Shown: positions 21,229 through 33,214, counted from the stretch's first letter. The stretch is 64,000 bases of DNA from Psococerastis gibbosa (GCA_963971405.1 OZ020485.1:44761469-44825468), one strand, 5' to 3'. Made by a program: numbers and translations. The notes: generated from the sequence alone by a model not told the origin.

Positions 21229-21294
21229 CAGTGCTGGATCTAGGCTATTTTTTAGGCGAGGGCCTACTCGTTCTTTGCCCTAGATCCAGCACTG
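21229..21294. mobile_element. 66-bp minimal hAT-type MITE, perfect TSD
   Basis: Ends CAGTGCTGGATCTAGG and CCTAGATCCAGCACTG are perfect inverted repeats. The duplication CCACAGTG lies at 21221-21228 and 21295-21302. Only 34 bp separate the arms, so this is close to the smallest element that could still be mobilised. Confidence 0.88.
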
Positions 21295-21394
21295 CCACAG
21301 TGTGTAGTTCAGTCGCCAAAGGCACAAAAAAATTAGGATGCTGCGCATGCGGGCTCCTCTTAATAGAGGGGAAGTGTTTTTTTTTTTTTTTACT

Positions 21395-21510
21395 AGCAGC
21401 AACAACAAAGAAAAGGAATAAAGAAAATTGCCTAATTTTCAATGTGGGCGAATATTGGGACTTTCGGCCCACTCTTAAATAAAATAAAATAAATAAATAA
21501 ATAAGCGTAT
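21395..21510 (+). pseudogene. LINE extreme 3' end with AAATA tail
   Basis: Reads KKRNKENCLIFNVGEYWDF then RPTLK and a stop. This aligns with the C-terminus at 52.3-52.54 kb (KEKKERQLSFPYGRILVL, then SAHS). A tail of AAATAAAATAAATAAATAAA follows. Confidence 0.6.
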
Positions 21511-22137
21511 ATTTGCAGACAAAGTCCAATAATATGCAAATTAACTTAACTTACTTCACTATGCTTATCATAATTTACATGTGTGATACATAACTATTGT
21601 ACAATTATAATTATAAGCATCGAAATATCCAATGCGAGTATATTGATTCCAAAAATGTACAAAAGTCAGTAATTGATACGTCGCAACCATGCTTGACATG
21701 AAATTTCGTAACCCTTCACGTTGTTTAACAACCATTATGCCTCTGAAACATTATTAGCACAATTTTGAAATTTAAATCTTATAAATATACTGTACTGGGT
21801 ACTTCCTGTAATGGCAGTCAACTGTTGTATTATAATTCCCACATCTGCTGCTTTCATACGCAGACGTATATTGTGGCAGTCTTCAAAATATCATAATACC
21901 TTGTTAATTCTATAGTTTCTACTACTTCTGGAACTTCTTCCAAAAACGTCTTCTGATTAACTAATTGGACAACCTTTTTCATGTACAATTAATGATGCAT
22001 CAGTGTCTGTGGAAGTATTCATTATCCTAATCCTGTGATTTTTATCATTTTAATGGTTCCTCAACGTTCATTCTCCTAACCTGGTGTAGCAGATTTTGCT
22101 TCTTTAGCTTTACAATGCCAAGGACTGGCTAATGTTC

Positions 22138-22330
22138 TTATTCTTCTTCTTTAAATGCCTCTTCTATTGAATATGGGCGATCATCATATGGGAATTTGGA
22201 ACTAGGAGACTGCTGCTCTGGAAGGGGAAGTCGGGCTCTTGCCAAACCACTGCCTCATCAGGTTTGAACCAGGACATCCTTCTTCTGCCTTTGTCTTAAG
22301 CTATTCTCTTTTGTTATATTCAGCTGTATT
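22138..22330 (-). pseudogene. LINE 3' coding end (GRRRxSWLKNL family), minus
   Basis: The minus-strand sequence aligns with 62.05-62.23, 24.79-24.86 plus 25.25-25.33, and 49.53-49.60 kb. Characteristic DNA blocks are CCAAACCACTGCC (coding the QWFGK-type motif) and ATGCCTCTTCTATTGAATAT (coding the IANxR-type end). Only the last 60 or so codons of ORF2 remain and frames are broken. Confidence 0.6.
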
Positions 22331-23580
22331 TGTCCCTTAATGGTTGTGTGGACAAAATTACCACTTGCACCATTTTGTGTCACATCCTCTTCGTTCTTCG
22401 ATCTGATTGAAGTTACGGTACACACGGACGATTCTCAAATTCGCGATTCGCCGACGTCTTTTCTCTTTTCCATTGTAAGAATAGGGCTGGGTGAATGGTT
22501 GGTGCAAGCCCACGGAGTCTACTTCAGAAGATTTCCATGATCTGGCGTGTCTAATGGTATAGGGGAAAACCGCGCAATATCGTGCCAGCTTCCAAAATCG
22601 CCAAGAAATCGACATGAAATCTTTTGCTAGCCCTATGGCTGCAGTGCAAAAGAAGTCAGCAAATTACCCTGTGTGTCTGCCCTAATCCTTCTCTCCTTCC
22701 ACACCTTTGTCTCAGAACAATCCATGACATGTTTGGAGTCTTAACAGTAAGGGAAAATTTAACTCTAACTTCTAGAAGTTATATTTTAAACAAAAACTGT
22801 TTCAGTTCATGTTTCAGTCTACCAATATTAGCTTCCACACATTTTAGATCCGACTCTAACTCTCAATCAGACCCAAGACTATACAGTATATATATGATGT
22901 TAGAAAAGCCAGCCAACCCTCTTTTTAAGCTCAACTATTATCTACTAATTGAAGGTGAAATCCTAAGTACTCTTTCGAAAACCATTTAGTGATAAGTAAT
23001 AAATCAAGAAGAAGCCTACAATCAAAGCCAAAAGGACCTCAGGTTGGCCACTATTGTTTTACATTTTTATTGGGGTCGCTTCCCACAGGGTACTATTATC
23101 GGTCCTTGATTATTATTATTTAGACTTACCCTTGAACGCAATTTCATTCGAACCGTACGAAGGGGTGATATGCCACCTTTCCTTTTACTTGATTTTGAGC
23201 GTTGTTAGTTGTTAGGAAAGGAGTAGGATACAATGTTGACGCAGTTCCAAAGTCAAAAGACTGTACTATTTTTTTCATTTCTACATTCCCCTGCAAATAT
23301 AAAACCCGGTACTATGTTAATACCAAATTGCCATAATCCAGGTTTTGATTGTAAGGTCTAAAACTATCGTATTATTCAATCCATTATCCATCAAAAGGGT
23401 GAACTAGGCAGTGCAGAGCTGAGAACTTTGAACTGTAATTCCTTGAGCAGACGAAAGGGAGGGATTCACTGCTGAGATGTGAGATTAAATTAAGGGACAG
23501 GGCCTGTCAGCGGCAGGAGGCGATTTTTGAGTTGTGTTTGATTGATTACCCAACCATTATTTATTTATTTCCTACACAAC
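22331..23580. other. Unassigned stretch
   Basis: Frames 22358-22615 (minus) and 22624-22989 (plus, 121 codons) have no recognisable domain. No repeat shared with the rest of the window was noticed. I cannot support a gene. Confidence 0.35.
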
Positions 23581-23582
23581 CG

Positions 23583-23655
23583 GTATGGTAGGTAGTTCAG
23601 TTGGTAGAAATCGTACCTTTGATACTAAAGGTTTAATGTTCGAATACCACGCCCA
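23583..23655 (+). repeat. tRNA-like sequence, probably a SINE head
   Basis: GGTAGTTCAGTTGGTAGAAA resembles a tRNA D-arm/A box and TTCGAATACCACGCCC a T-arm/B box, about 40 bp apart as in a tRNA. Acceptor-stem pairing is poor, so this is more likely a tRNA-derived SINE head or pseudogene than a functional tRNA. Confidence 0.5.
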
Positions 23656-24348
23656 TGTCCATGTATTGATTTTTACTCATTTATTTTCGTTAAAATTATT
23701 TAGAAAGTCGCAGTTATGTAGTTGAGTTTTAAGGTTTTTATTTTCAATCAAGTCGGGTAAGTCGTAATTGAGGGATTTGAATGCTAAACTTTGACGAATC
23801 TTTTAGTTTTTGGACTAACTTATTCATTAAATGAAAATAACTAAATTTAAGTAGTGGCTGATTTCAAAAATAATTTGTGCATTTAGAATGCAGAATTAGA
23901 ATTTAGAATGAGGGGACACAGCTTTGTCAAGTTATGCTCACCTATGTTTTTGATAAATACTCGGATTTTCTTTCTATCTATCTATCTATCTATATAAATT
24001 CGTAGATGGAAAGGAGAACTCGAGACCCTCGGATATTGTTGAATAAATTTTCTTAAAATATTCCGAGTCATTATAATAGGTACGCTATTTCACAACAACC
24101 TTTTAACTAAAAAAATACCAAATTAAAATTATAGCAATGTCTTAAAATAAATCTGTCTCTAAAGTATGATTCAATACATTTTTCAGTTTCATTATCTTTT
24201 CAATATTTTTTTTAAACACCCTCAATTTTGGGCTTGAATTTTTTTATAGCTTACCAAATTTTTCAATTTCATTTGAAAATAATTATGGTAATCTTGCTCA
24301 TTATAGGATTAAATAACCCTATTAAAATATTGTTTTGTTTTGTTTCAG
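23656..24348. other. Unassigned AT-rich stretch
   Basis: Contains a short TCTA microsatellite at about 23970-23993 and nothing else I can assign. Confidence 0.4.
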
Positions 24349-24430
24349 AAGCGAGGAGCGGATACTATAAGAACTCAGTGCTTTTTACAAGTGCAACCTA
24401 AAACCTGCGGACGGCTGATCTACGCACGCG
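24349..24430 (+). other. Candidate downstream exon (hypothetical)
   Basis: The acceptor tract TTGTTTTGTTTTGTTTCAG ends at 24348. Entered in the phase left by the exon at 19204-19287 (G plus AA), it reads EARSGYYKNSVLFTSAT then stop, as a terminal exon would. Alternatively frame 0 is open across 82 bp to a donor-like GCG/GTAGGC at 24430. Phase agreement is one chance in three, so support is weak. Confidence 0.25.
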
Positions 24431-24689
24431 GTAGGCACGATCTCATTTAATAGAAAAAACCTGACAAAACTGACTTTTAGTACCGCGACATAATTACTAT
24501 AACTATAACCGATAACAGTATAGAGGAGGCCAGTTCAAGATCAAATTCTACTTCGATCCTTGCTGACTTTTGCTTTTTAAGAACAAGTCAAATACCCCCA
24601 GTACGGGTTCTGTGTACATTGTCAAATTTCACAGGTAACATCCAGTATAGAGCTATCAAAAACGTCGCATCCTTTATCAGAAGAAATAC

Positions 24690-25610
24690 TCTTCTATGTT
24701 TTGGTAGATGCGATGTACGAACACTGTCCCATTTTTTCTATTCCTTCCTCGGGACGCCCTTTTGCACAAATCAAGTGCAATTCTTTTTCTTCTATATGCC
24801 TCTTCTATCAATGATTGGCGATCATAATGACACTTTGGACCTCGGAAAATGCTGTTTTGGAAAGGCGCCCATTCCATTGACCGGCTAGGGCTATTTCCAA
24901 AAACGGTGACGTGGTAGCAGACATTCAAGACTTAGGTGGCGTTTCCACCGACCTCGCATTGCAGAATTGACGGAAATGTTTATTTTCCTCTATGCAATAG
25001 TTAAATTTGATCAATGATCATACAGTAAAATCACAAACAAACAAACTAAAATTAAAAAATGGCGTCATGGGATATGTTAAGTACAAACATTTTAATAGAT
25101 TTCTATAAAAAGAAAAATTCTAATTTCCGTCAATGTCATTTCCATTCTGCAATGCGAGATCGGTGGAAACGCCACCTTAGTCTTGAATGTCTGCTACCAC
25201 GTCACCGTTGTTGGAAATAGCCCTAGCCGGTCAATGGAATGGGCGCCTTTGGAAAGGGAAGTCACGCTCTTGCCAAACCACTGATTTTTGCTCAACCAGG
25301 ATGTTTTTCTTCTGCCCCAGCATTCAGTCCTTATACCTCCTTTTGGATTGTAACATGCATAAAGCGATATTTTTCGATCCTCATCTCTAGACCGAAGCAT
25401 GTTGTTTCTTAAACGTCAGCAGCAACTTGGCTTCTGTATCCATTCATCTGAGAAGCTCAGCATTAGGGACAAGATCTCTCCATTGGGCATTCGTCTGTAT
25501 ATCCACATTTCAAATGCACTGATTCTGTTTGGGTCATTTGTCCGTCCAATATACATGGGCGCCGAGTTGTGAAAATTATTGATATGGCCCAACATTGCCT
25601 GAGGACATCT
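24690..25610 (-). pseudogene. LINE 3' coding end, minus, interrupted by a GGCGCC MITE
   Basis: On the minus strand, about 25525-25555 reads FEMWIYRRM. Downstream segments give WGRRKTSWL then QWFGKSVTS, and the coding end continues past the MITE at 24864-25247 to the IANxR-type segment near 24800. FEMWIYRRM, GRRRxSWLKNL and QWFGK belong to one endonuclease/RT LINE lineage (RTE-like by recollection). Frames are broken in several places. The ORFs at 25194-25400 and 25416-25694 (minus) are parts of it. Confidence 0.65.
24864..25247. mobile_element. GGCGCC long-TIR MITE, copy 2, perfect 8-bp TSD
   Basis: 384 bp. Left GGCGCCCATTCCATTGACCG, right CGGTCAATGGAATGGGCGCC. TTTGGAAA flanks both sides (24856-24863, 25248-25255), and the related LINE copy at 22.2 kb shows a single unduplicated CTCTGGAAGGGGAAGTC at this place. 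Arms of about 150 bp are near-perfect inverted repeats around a centre of about 80 bp. Non-coding. Confidence 0.9.
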
Positions 25611-25879
25611 TTTTTTCGGGGGGAAGGAGTCAATTTGCCCCCCCCCCCTCCCCCCCCCAATAGATGTAATATGGCTACTCTCTGTAGCTATCATTTCAAT
25701 AAATCTGTGGGCTTCCGTGCCAATTTCGATTTAAATAATCGATTTGATGATTTCATATCCTTTAATTTTTAGTTTTCATAATAAATTATAAGATTTGTTC
25801 TAAATAAGTGCAATGTAAAATAGGTAATTTATGTATCAAAATACACTAAAATATGAGGTGACTATTCCTAAAATTATTG

Positions 25880-25945
25880 GCATGGCTCAGCCATACCAAT
25901 CTGAACATTGGTATGGCCCGGGCCACCAAGTCTTATGGCCCATGC
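25880..25945. repeat. Short inverted repeat
   Basis: GGCATGGCTCAGCCATACCA and TTGGTATGGCCCGGGCC, with a further GGCCCATGCC, form overlapping hairpin-capable repeats of about 65 bp. The origin is unclear. Confidence 0.5.
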
Positions 25946-26324
25946 CAATCAATACAGATAGATTTTAATCAATTTCAACAACAATAACATTCATTTCTGG
26001 TAAGAGATGTAATATATTCTTTGACAGCTCTACAATATTGATATTTCATGAGAAATTTGAATTGTACACTTGCAAGGGTTTTCTCCCTCCTATTGTCTTG
26101 AAATAGTGTAAATTGTGCGGTAAATTGATAAGTAAATTCGGGAACGATTCGATTTTGTATTATAATTTTTGTAGCAGCATACCTTACTGAATAATTTTTC
26201 AAAAAGAAAATTCACCAAAACCTTGTTCTCAGATACCTATTTTAAAATAATTAAAGACCCCCATTCAGAACCTTTTCCATCCAAAACCGATTTTTTTTTT
26301 TGAAGCGACGTTGAACGCTGAGTA

Positions 26325-26475
26325 AATACAATGGATCGCTGTTAAGAAGATCAATTTTCGTTTTATCTCTCTAATCGAAATCTTTAATACAGTGACTAAA
26401 TAATAGATCGCTGTTAAGAACATCAATTTATGTCTAATTTCGCTTATCCAGACCTTAAATACAGTATACACCACA
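26325..26475. repeat. Two imperfect 72-bp tandem copies
   Basis: GATCGCTGTTAAGAAGATCA at 26334 and GATCGCTGTTAAGAACATCA at 26406 are 72 bp apart, followed by alignable sequence ending in AATACAGT. The 72-bp period keeps a reading frame, which is why the minus-strand frame 26265-26474 shows an internal protein repeat. No other coding evidence. Confidence 0.7.
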
Positions 26476-26648
26476 TAAACTTACTAATAAAGTGTCAGGC
26501 CTCGTAAAAATAATACACTGTAATTTCGCATAATTTTTAATAAAATGGCAGGATTAGAGGAATAATAATTAATTCATTGACCGCCCCGGAATCAACCAGA
26601 CAATTTTTTTTTTACTTAGGCCGCGAAAGCTTAAAAAACTACTGTATG

Positions 26649-26930
26649 CAGTGGCAGACACAGCTTTTTATTTTGGGGAGGATCATCCCACAAAATGCCG
26701 CCTCACGTATATAAACTGAGAATGAAAACAATACGGTATTTGATTTTAGTAACAGATTTAGTTTTTCCGACAAATTCTGGTTGGTACATACAGAACGAAA
26801 CGAAACCATTTAAAGAAGTATTATAATAACACTCTTCATATTCCATGTTATTTTAAAAAATTAAGTTGTCATTTTGCCAACTTTTTAAAATGTTGAGGGG
26901 GTCATGATTTCCCTTCTGTGTCCGCCACTG
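26649..26930. mobile_element. hAT-type MITE (GTGGCGGACACA family)
   Basis: Ends CAGTGGCAGACACAG and TGTGTCCGCCACTG. Flanks ACTGTATG (26641-26648) and ACTGTAGT (26931-26938) match at 6 of 8. 282 bp, non-coding. It lacks the long G/C runs seen in most of the others. Confidence 0.8.
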
Positions 26931-28948
26931 ACTGTAGTCTGTATGCATCGTATTATTAGAAATTTTAAATTTTGGGTAGCGGAATATTTCGAAAAAAAAA
27001 AAATACGGAAATTACTGCCTCAAATCACTTACACGAAAGAATTACTATACCTTGCTGCACTGGTGGTCAGTATCCTTAAAAATGTTTTTGCATACTGTAT
27101 ATGATCTTTAAATTATTTGAGTTGAATGTTATAGTAAGAACTGTGTATATCGCAAGCTAGTCAACTGGCTTATGTCCAACAGTCAGTAAAACGAAACTAA
27201 AAAAATTTAGATTGTGAAATACTTTACGTAATTTGCGCATTTGTAGCGATTGAAAACTTGTAATATGTAAAAAAAAAATTGTAATTAACCTAATTTTTGT
27301 GATGAATCTTCGTTAATATTAGCCTAAATGTAGTAATCAGCTGATTTGTACAAAACGACTACTTTCTTCCTTAATTTTACGTATTTAACGAAAAATTCTG
27401 TAACTTGAACAACTTCGACTCTGTACCATTATGTAATAAATTGTAGTTTAAATACACGCAATCGTTAGGTGTTCTAGATAGCAGTGTTTTACGTCAGTCT
27501 TTCTAAAAATTTGTTTATAAAAATGTGTAAAAAGTCTTATAATAAGGCGTAGATTAAGAATTAGTACCTATATTTGCAATTAGACTTTCAAAACTGTTGA
27601 ATAAGAAAACATTGGCCAGTATTACACGTTCAAAAAATTGCGCCCGTTTATTTGATTTCAAAAAAGTTTAGAAATGGGTGAGACACATAATTTAATTGAT
27701 TGTTCGCCTTTTGGTTTTTCAATAAAGTCGTTCTTCAATTTCAATAGACTAAAAATAGGCTACTAAGGTATTTACTGACCCATGCATGGCCAGATTTAAT
27801 TGCTGGTAAGGGGCTCTTATAAGCCATATTATCTTTTGGGACCCCCTCTTCAATCCAAATAACATTGAAATGATAGGTCTGTGTCGAATTCCATCCGTCG
27901 TCGTCGCCCCCCCCCCCCCCATCTGGGGGTTGATCCAATATTTTCTTCAGGCGGCGGGGGCAGTTTTATAACATAAGTGAGGTGAGCATTTCCAAAATGT
28001 TACAGCACCTGTGTGCACGAAGGATAAGTTTTAAGATTTGGTTAAAACTGAAGCTTTTAATTAGGACCTGCTTGGCGTATTCCTGGGGTCCAAAAAGTTT
28101 CTAGTAAAGGATAGTGAATACCCATACTAAATCAAAAACATTATTTCCATGAATCATTACAGTATTATAATTACAGAATAATTACAAATTACTTTAAAGT
28201 ACTTTGAATTACTTTATCGTGTTGTATTAGGTGCCCTATCAGTAACGTACTGTAGATTATTTCTTCAAGGACTAGTTTAATAAAATTGTTAACTGCGAAT
28301 TATTGAGGTCTAATTATTGGGTCTAACGCCATTGAATTGTAAAAATCGCGCTATATTACATTAGAATGGTCATTTTAAAGTCCTAAGTAATTGCCTAGAT
28401 TTGGCAATTGAAAAGGAAAGGTATGGTACCAAAATGTAAATAAATAAAAGTTTCCTATTTTTCATGTGTGTATAGAACACGCCGTGGCACGGCAAACCAA
28501 TGAGGCATAGGCACTGCTAGTTATGAGATGTTGTAGTACGCAGCAATATGTCCGGCAGCCGCGATTTTTCTCTTTAGTGTTGGGTAGACCAAGATGGCGG
28601 AATGAAGAGTCCCAAACCTCGTCCTTCCGTTCCAGATTGTCTAGTTCTCTGCCAACTGGATTATACTTAACATTTCATTGAGAGTGGAGCAGCATCTACA
28701 AAATTACTCATTTTATTACACTCCCGCTCTTGTTGGAAAATGAACATTCTATTGCATTAGGAATTACACAGCATTCATAGTTTGAAAAAAAATCTTATTT
28801 ATTACCGAATAATTTTTTAAACATTTGCAGACATGTCTTGTAACTAATTGTATTATTTGGCATTTAGGTCAATCAATTTTGTCTTCCTTTAAATAAACTC
28901 ACGTACTGGAAGTATTTGCGCAGTGGAACTATTGTAATCGTTTATCTA
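26931..28948. other. Unassigned AT-rich stretch
   Basis: No gene supported. A C run of about 14 lies near 27907 and a SINE E piece at 28600-28680 (minus; CTCGTCCTTCCGTTCCAGAT, then CTCTGCCAACTGG). Confidence 0.45.
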
Positions 28949-29180
28949 CAGTGGCGGCGCTACAGGGGTGCCCGAGGGGGCCTGCCCCCCCCCCCCCAAA
29001 AAAGTTTCTCCGGCCTCTCAGGGGCCCCCCCACTTTTGAGATATTTTACAGGTTGTTAAATTGCAGAATTAGTGAACGGTATGCCTACTTCCAATGAAAA
29101 ATGTTTTAATTTTTCATTGCCCCCCCCCCCCAGATAGAAGTCATGGCCCCCCCGCCTTAAAATTTATAGCGCCGCCACTG
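28949..29180. mobile_element. hAT-type MITE (GTGGCGGCGCTA family), perfect TSD
   Basis: Ends CAGTGGCGGCGCTAC and ATAGCGCCGCCACTG. TTTATCTA lies at 28941-28948 and 29181-29188. C runs of 14-16 lie inside both ends, and the interior has CACTTTTGAGATATTTTACA. The copy at 59041-59273 is the same family. Confidence 0.9.
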
Positions 29181-29532
29181 TTTATCTATAAAAAAAAAGA
29201 TAAACAAAATCACAAACCAATAGTTTTGTATTGCAGTACTAATCCAACTTATAATGCTACGCTAATAATATTAATTACTTGAGCACAGGGGTGGATCCTG
29301 TCAAATTGTCAAATTTTTGAAATTACCGGTTTGATTTTGGTGCCTAATTGTTATGTTATTTTAGTCCCAGTTATTCTGGAACCGTCACTACTTATAATAC
29401 AAAGTACGGTTGGTGTACGGCAACCATATACCGCATTGGTACCGGTACCTTAAAAGATTGATTAGTCTGATTTTTTTTATAATTTTGATTGGGAATTCTT
29501 ATTCCCGCGTTTGATAAATAAACATATAAATT

Positions 29533-30037
29533 AGATTAGATTAGATTAGTAATGGGGCGATGCTGCTACTTGAGCTTGGCTCACTTTGACCTTAAAGATC
29601 TATTGTGAATCCCCGTACTTTTAGTCCTGGTCAGTCAGCAGGTCCCGTAAAAACCTGCACAACTGCCCAGGGGCCAACTGGCAAGCCTCCCTTGGTGATA
29701 GAAACCAAGAGGACGTTGCTAGCAGCCGTCTGTTCTTTACTGCCGGACACGAGCAGATGATATGCTCAGCAGTCTCAGCCTTTTCTTTGCAGAATCGGCA
29801 GGTGTCATTCAAGACTTTACCCATGTTCTTTAAATGGTAGTTCACGTGGCAGTGTCCTGTGAGTGCACCTGTAAGTACCTTAAGTTCAGGCTTGCTGAGG
29901 TTCAGTGCTTTGGCGGTATAGCTCTTAGAGTGAGTGAGGAATATTTTGGATTGTCTGTGGCCTGTGACAGACTTCCAGTATGCTTCCTTTCTCTTTTCTT
30001 CCCATAGGCCAATCTCTAGGGTTTGGCGGTTAAACAT
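29533..30037 (-). pseudogene. LINE ORF2 C-terminus with TTAGA-repeat tail, minus
   Basis: A 138-codon open frame (30037 to 29621): the start has TGHRQSKIF, residues 55-75 LTGALTGHCHVNYHL, residues 80-105 the finger CRFCKEKAETAEHIICSCPA. This is the region after RNase H in RNase H-bearing LINEs (I/R1/Jockey-like), where TGHCxxxYHL and the CxxC...H...C finger are diagnostic. The frame is intact over this span but the element is 5'-truncated, so no RT or endonuclease is present. An 85-bp 3' UTR follows the stop and ends in ATTAGATTAGATTAGATTAG (29533 onward). The same 3' end is inserted at 329-411. The open frame suggests it is one of the younger LINE fragments here. Confidence 0.85.
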
Positions 30038-30039
30038 AT

Positions 30040-31740
30040 AAATACAGTATACTTTATGATTTAGTTCAATAATTCATGTTATAAACTGTAGTAATCTACA
30101 GTCAATTAAAAGGAACGCAGTAATGTATTGTATAAAATGTAAATTTCAATGGCAAAATTTAATTGCGCTTAAAATGTTTAGCTATACAAATAATTTAATA
30201 ATTTATACATAATTTAGTTCCTACATGCGACCCATTTCAATTGCACATGTTTTGTGAATTTGTTGCGATAAACATATTTATTTCATCCCTTTGTCTAATA
30301 ATATTGTATATGTTATTTCACTTACTGTCTGATTTAACGTTTTAGTCGATTAAAATGCTAAGAGTGATAATGCATCTTGTATATGTATCATAGGTAATTT
30401 ACTTCATCTTCTTTATATACCTTGTTAGCCCCCCCCCCCCCAGGGTGTCAAGGGATTTTAAATTTCATATGTAACACAATCTCTGCGTTCCCACGATTTT
30501 TGGCTCAGGCAAGAGTTCACCTATGGAACTTACATACAAGTCTTCGTGTTGTTTGAACTTGCTATGATTCAAATGTGGGCACCCCCTGATTGCGGTGGAT
30601 TCCGAACCCATTGGCTACTGCCTCTCACAAGGAAAATTATTTGTAATTAAACAGAGGTAAAAAGGTACCAATGGTTTCACGTATGAAAGTCCTGATCGCC
30701 ATCCACTACGACTTTCCCCAGCAACTCAATAACCGCCTCACACAAATTCCATCAGACCAAGTGTGACCACTCTGATCACTGGCAATACTTACATCTTTGA
30801 GGACATCGAACATAGCTTATATAACCGAAATTCGAGGATACAGATACTTCTATCCAGAAAAAGAAGTTACACATAAATTTCGTGTTTTTAGTTCTCACCG
30901 CTAGGCGCTGTAGTAGTAGAATGGTTGGACACAGTCTCAGGCCATGGTGTGTGCCCATAGGACAGTGGACCTCCTGATTATAGTGGGTTCCGAACCACTT
31001 GGGAAACACAGTGAAGTCACACGATTAGTTCGGAGGTGACCAGGACAAGTCCTACCATGTTTCCCTACCGGCACTGTGCACACGACCAAGTTATCTGCAT
31101 CTTTGAACCTGCTCTGGTTCGCTGGATTCAACTAGGCGCTGACTTCACCAATTTCTGAATCGTCTATTACTATCGATCGACTTGGAATTTTCCCGAAACG
31201 AAAACTCTTTTTGAAGATGGAACGAAGTGAAGTATATTTTCTGTGGAAATACAGGTTCTCAACTATTTAGCATTTTAACTATATGAAAACCGTTAAATCA
31301 AATACTATGAATATTACCCTTTTATACGATAAGTGGTGTACTTTAGCTTCTCAATAGATGATTTGATAATGTATGTAATTGAGTGAAAATTGTAAATATG
31401 TGAGCCTTGATGGCCGAGTGAATGGTTAAATTAAAAAACGATTCTCCAATTATATTAATGTGTTGTATTTCTTTTTCCTGCAAATACTTAAAGTAGCGTA
31501 CTACATAAACCATTTGGGCATGACGTCATGTTGTCAAGCCTTTAGCAGTTGCGTCGAGTAGTATGGCGCTCTAGCAGCGCCAAATTTTTAGCGAAGGGTA
31601 CGATTTCATGCACAGTAGATTTTTAATAGACTACTACTATAGTATTATTTAATATTCATGAATTGATAGCAGAGGCTGAGGCAAAGATTTCCAAATATTT
31701 AGCAACAAAGCATGCCCGGTATTTTTTTAAACTAATCATT
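30040..31740. other. Mostly unassigned, with a SINE A piece
   Basis: AT-rich sequence with a C run near 30431. A short diverged SINE A core (GTGGATTCCGAACCCATTGG) lies at about 30588-30615, and the better copy at 30955-31137 is annotated separately. No gene supported. Confidence 0.4.
30955..31137 (+). repeat. SINE A, partial
   Basis: GGACCTCCTGATTATAGTGG, TTCCGAACCACTTGGG and TCGGAGGTGACCAGGAC match the family A core. The 5' half before GTGGACC is missing. Confidence 0.75.
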
Positions 31741-31765
31741 ATTCTATCAATTACAGTCGACTCTT

Positions 31766-31830
31766 ATTAATTCAAACCTGCGATAATTCGAACCTCTCTA
31801 TAATTCAAAGTTATCATGAGTTCCCTACAA
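31766..31830. mobile_element. Tc1/mariner (pogo/Tigger-like) terminal fragment
   Basis: TA/CAGTCGACTCTTATTAA followed by ATTCAAACC and repeated AATTCGAAC/AATTCAAAG motifs resembles the end of pogo/Tigger-type elements, which duplicate TA. I do not find the opposite end or a transposase nearby, so this is an isolated terminus. Confidence 0.5.
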
Positions 31831-32409
31831 AATCTCTTTATATTTCGAACTAAATCAATATATTTGTGTGCACTTGGCGATTCGTACGAAAAAAATCATT
31901 GCTATATAAATAACAAAGTGACGCGTTAATTCCTCCCTCGGGAGAAGTTTTTTGGTGAAATAGAATAGAAACGGGGGGCAATTTTGCTGCCTCTCTGAAT
32001 CTACGTGCAGCGCAATCAGCCTGTTGTATGACAGAGCCTCTAGCTAGGCTATTGAGACAATGCAACGAAATCAAAACAATTTTGAATATTAATACATAGT
32101 AAGAAGATATAAGCTATTCGTTTAGCATTGAAACAAAGGTCTTGAGATGTAGAGGGAGATAGTTGAAAACTCCGAAAGCCATGTGTTTTGAATAATTTAT
32201 ATATTGAGTGCGCTCCACTGTTATTAAATACAATTAAATTAACATAAGGGCGTGGCGTAGGAGGTCACGTGGTGATATCACCTTGTGTCTGCCTGGACAT
32301 GCAATGCCCATGTAATACGACGCCATTTCTGTTTTTATTTTAAATTATAACTGAATACAAGAAAAACCATTACAGGAAAATATATGCACTATGCAAGACT
32401 AACTGCAGC

Positions 32410-32570
32410 CTGATCGGGGCGTTTATAATACCGGTATTTATTTAATCCACTGGTAAACAAGATAATTTTATAATGGAAAGTGCTATTCAAAATTTGTTTG
32501 TTTACAGTTATAATCCTAGGGTATTTATTTAACCCCGGTATTATAAACGCCTCGATCAGACTGCTGATGC
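32410..32570. mobile_element. Hairpin MITE (GCAGYCTGATCGRGGCG family)
   Basis: Left GCAGCCTGATCGGGGCGTTT and right AAACGCCTCGATCAGACTGC are inverted repeats of about 40 bp, followed inward by ATAATACCGG. Total about 160 bp. A half copy, in opposite orientation, is at 63376-63465. The target duplication is not clear, so the superfamily is unknown. Confidence 0.75.
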
Positions 32571-32711
32571 AAATTGCGAACCAACTGGAAGCTACCTACG
32601 TAGAGAGAACAATTTTTTTTCAGTATGAGGCTGATAAAACAAAAAATAATTACAAAACACCTTGAAAATAACCTCCTAGGGTTCCGGTGCTGCCGCCCCA
32701 GCACCCTGTTT

Positions 32712-32828
32712 AGTAATAATAACTTAACTTGGGGTTTAAAATGTAAAAATATCATTTTTTGCTGAGTAGCACATTGCATTCTAAAATGATCTTGTTTACA
32801 TTTTTAACCCCAGAATAAACTATTACTA
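32712..32828. mobile_element. Small hairpin repeat (TTGGGGTTTAAAATG family), copy 1
   Basis: AATAACTTAACTTGGGGTTT and the right AACCCCAGAATAAACTATTA arms pair imperfectly around about 35 bp. A second copy is at 33672-33770 (GGGGTTAAAAATGTAAACAC...TTTTTAATCACAGAATAAG). Confidence 0.6.
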
Positions 32829-32830
32829 TA

Positions 32831-33214
32831 GGTGCCCATTCCATTGACCGGCTAGGGCTATTTCCAAAAACGGTGACGTGGTAGCAGACATTCATGACTT
32901 AGGTGGCGTTTCCATCGACCTCGCATTGCAGAATTGACGGAAATGTTTATTTTCCTCTATGCCATAGTTAAAATTGATCAATGATCATACAGTAAAATCA
33001 CAAACAAACAAACTAAAATTAAAAAATGGCGTCATGGGATATGTTAAGTACAAACATTTTAATAGATTTCTATAAAAAGAAAAATTCTAATTTCCGTCAA
33101 TGTCATTTGCATTCTGCAATGCGAGATCGGTGGAAACGCAACCTAAGTCTTGAATGTCAGCTACCACGTCACTGTTTTTGGAAATAGCCCTAGCCGGTCA
33201 ATGGAGTGGGCGCC
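32831..33214. mobile_element. GGCGCC long-TIR MITE, copy 3
   Basis: 384 bp, left GGTGCCCATTCCATTGACCG, right CCGGTCAATGGAGTGGGCGCC less one base at the limit. Flanked by ATA on both sides (32828-32830, 33215-33217) but no 8-bp match. It abuts the small hairpin repeat on its left. Confidence 0.87.

Noticed and set aside
22624-22989. 121-codon plus frame
   Set aside because: No recognisable motif or repeat relation; composition is not convincingly coding.
23583-23655. Functional tRNA gene
   Set aside because: A and B boxes are present but the acceptor stem pairs poorly, and similar heads occur in SINEs nearby.
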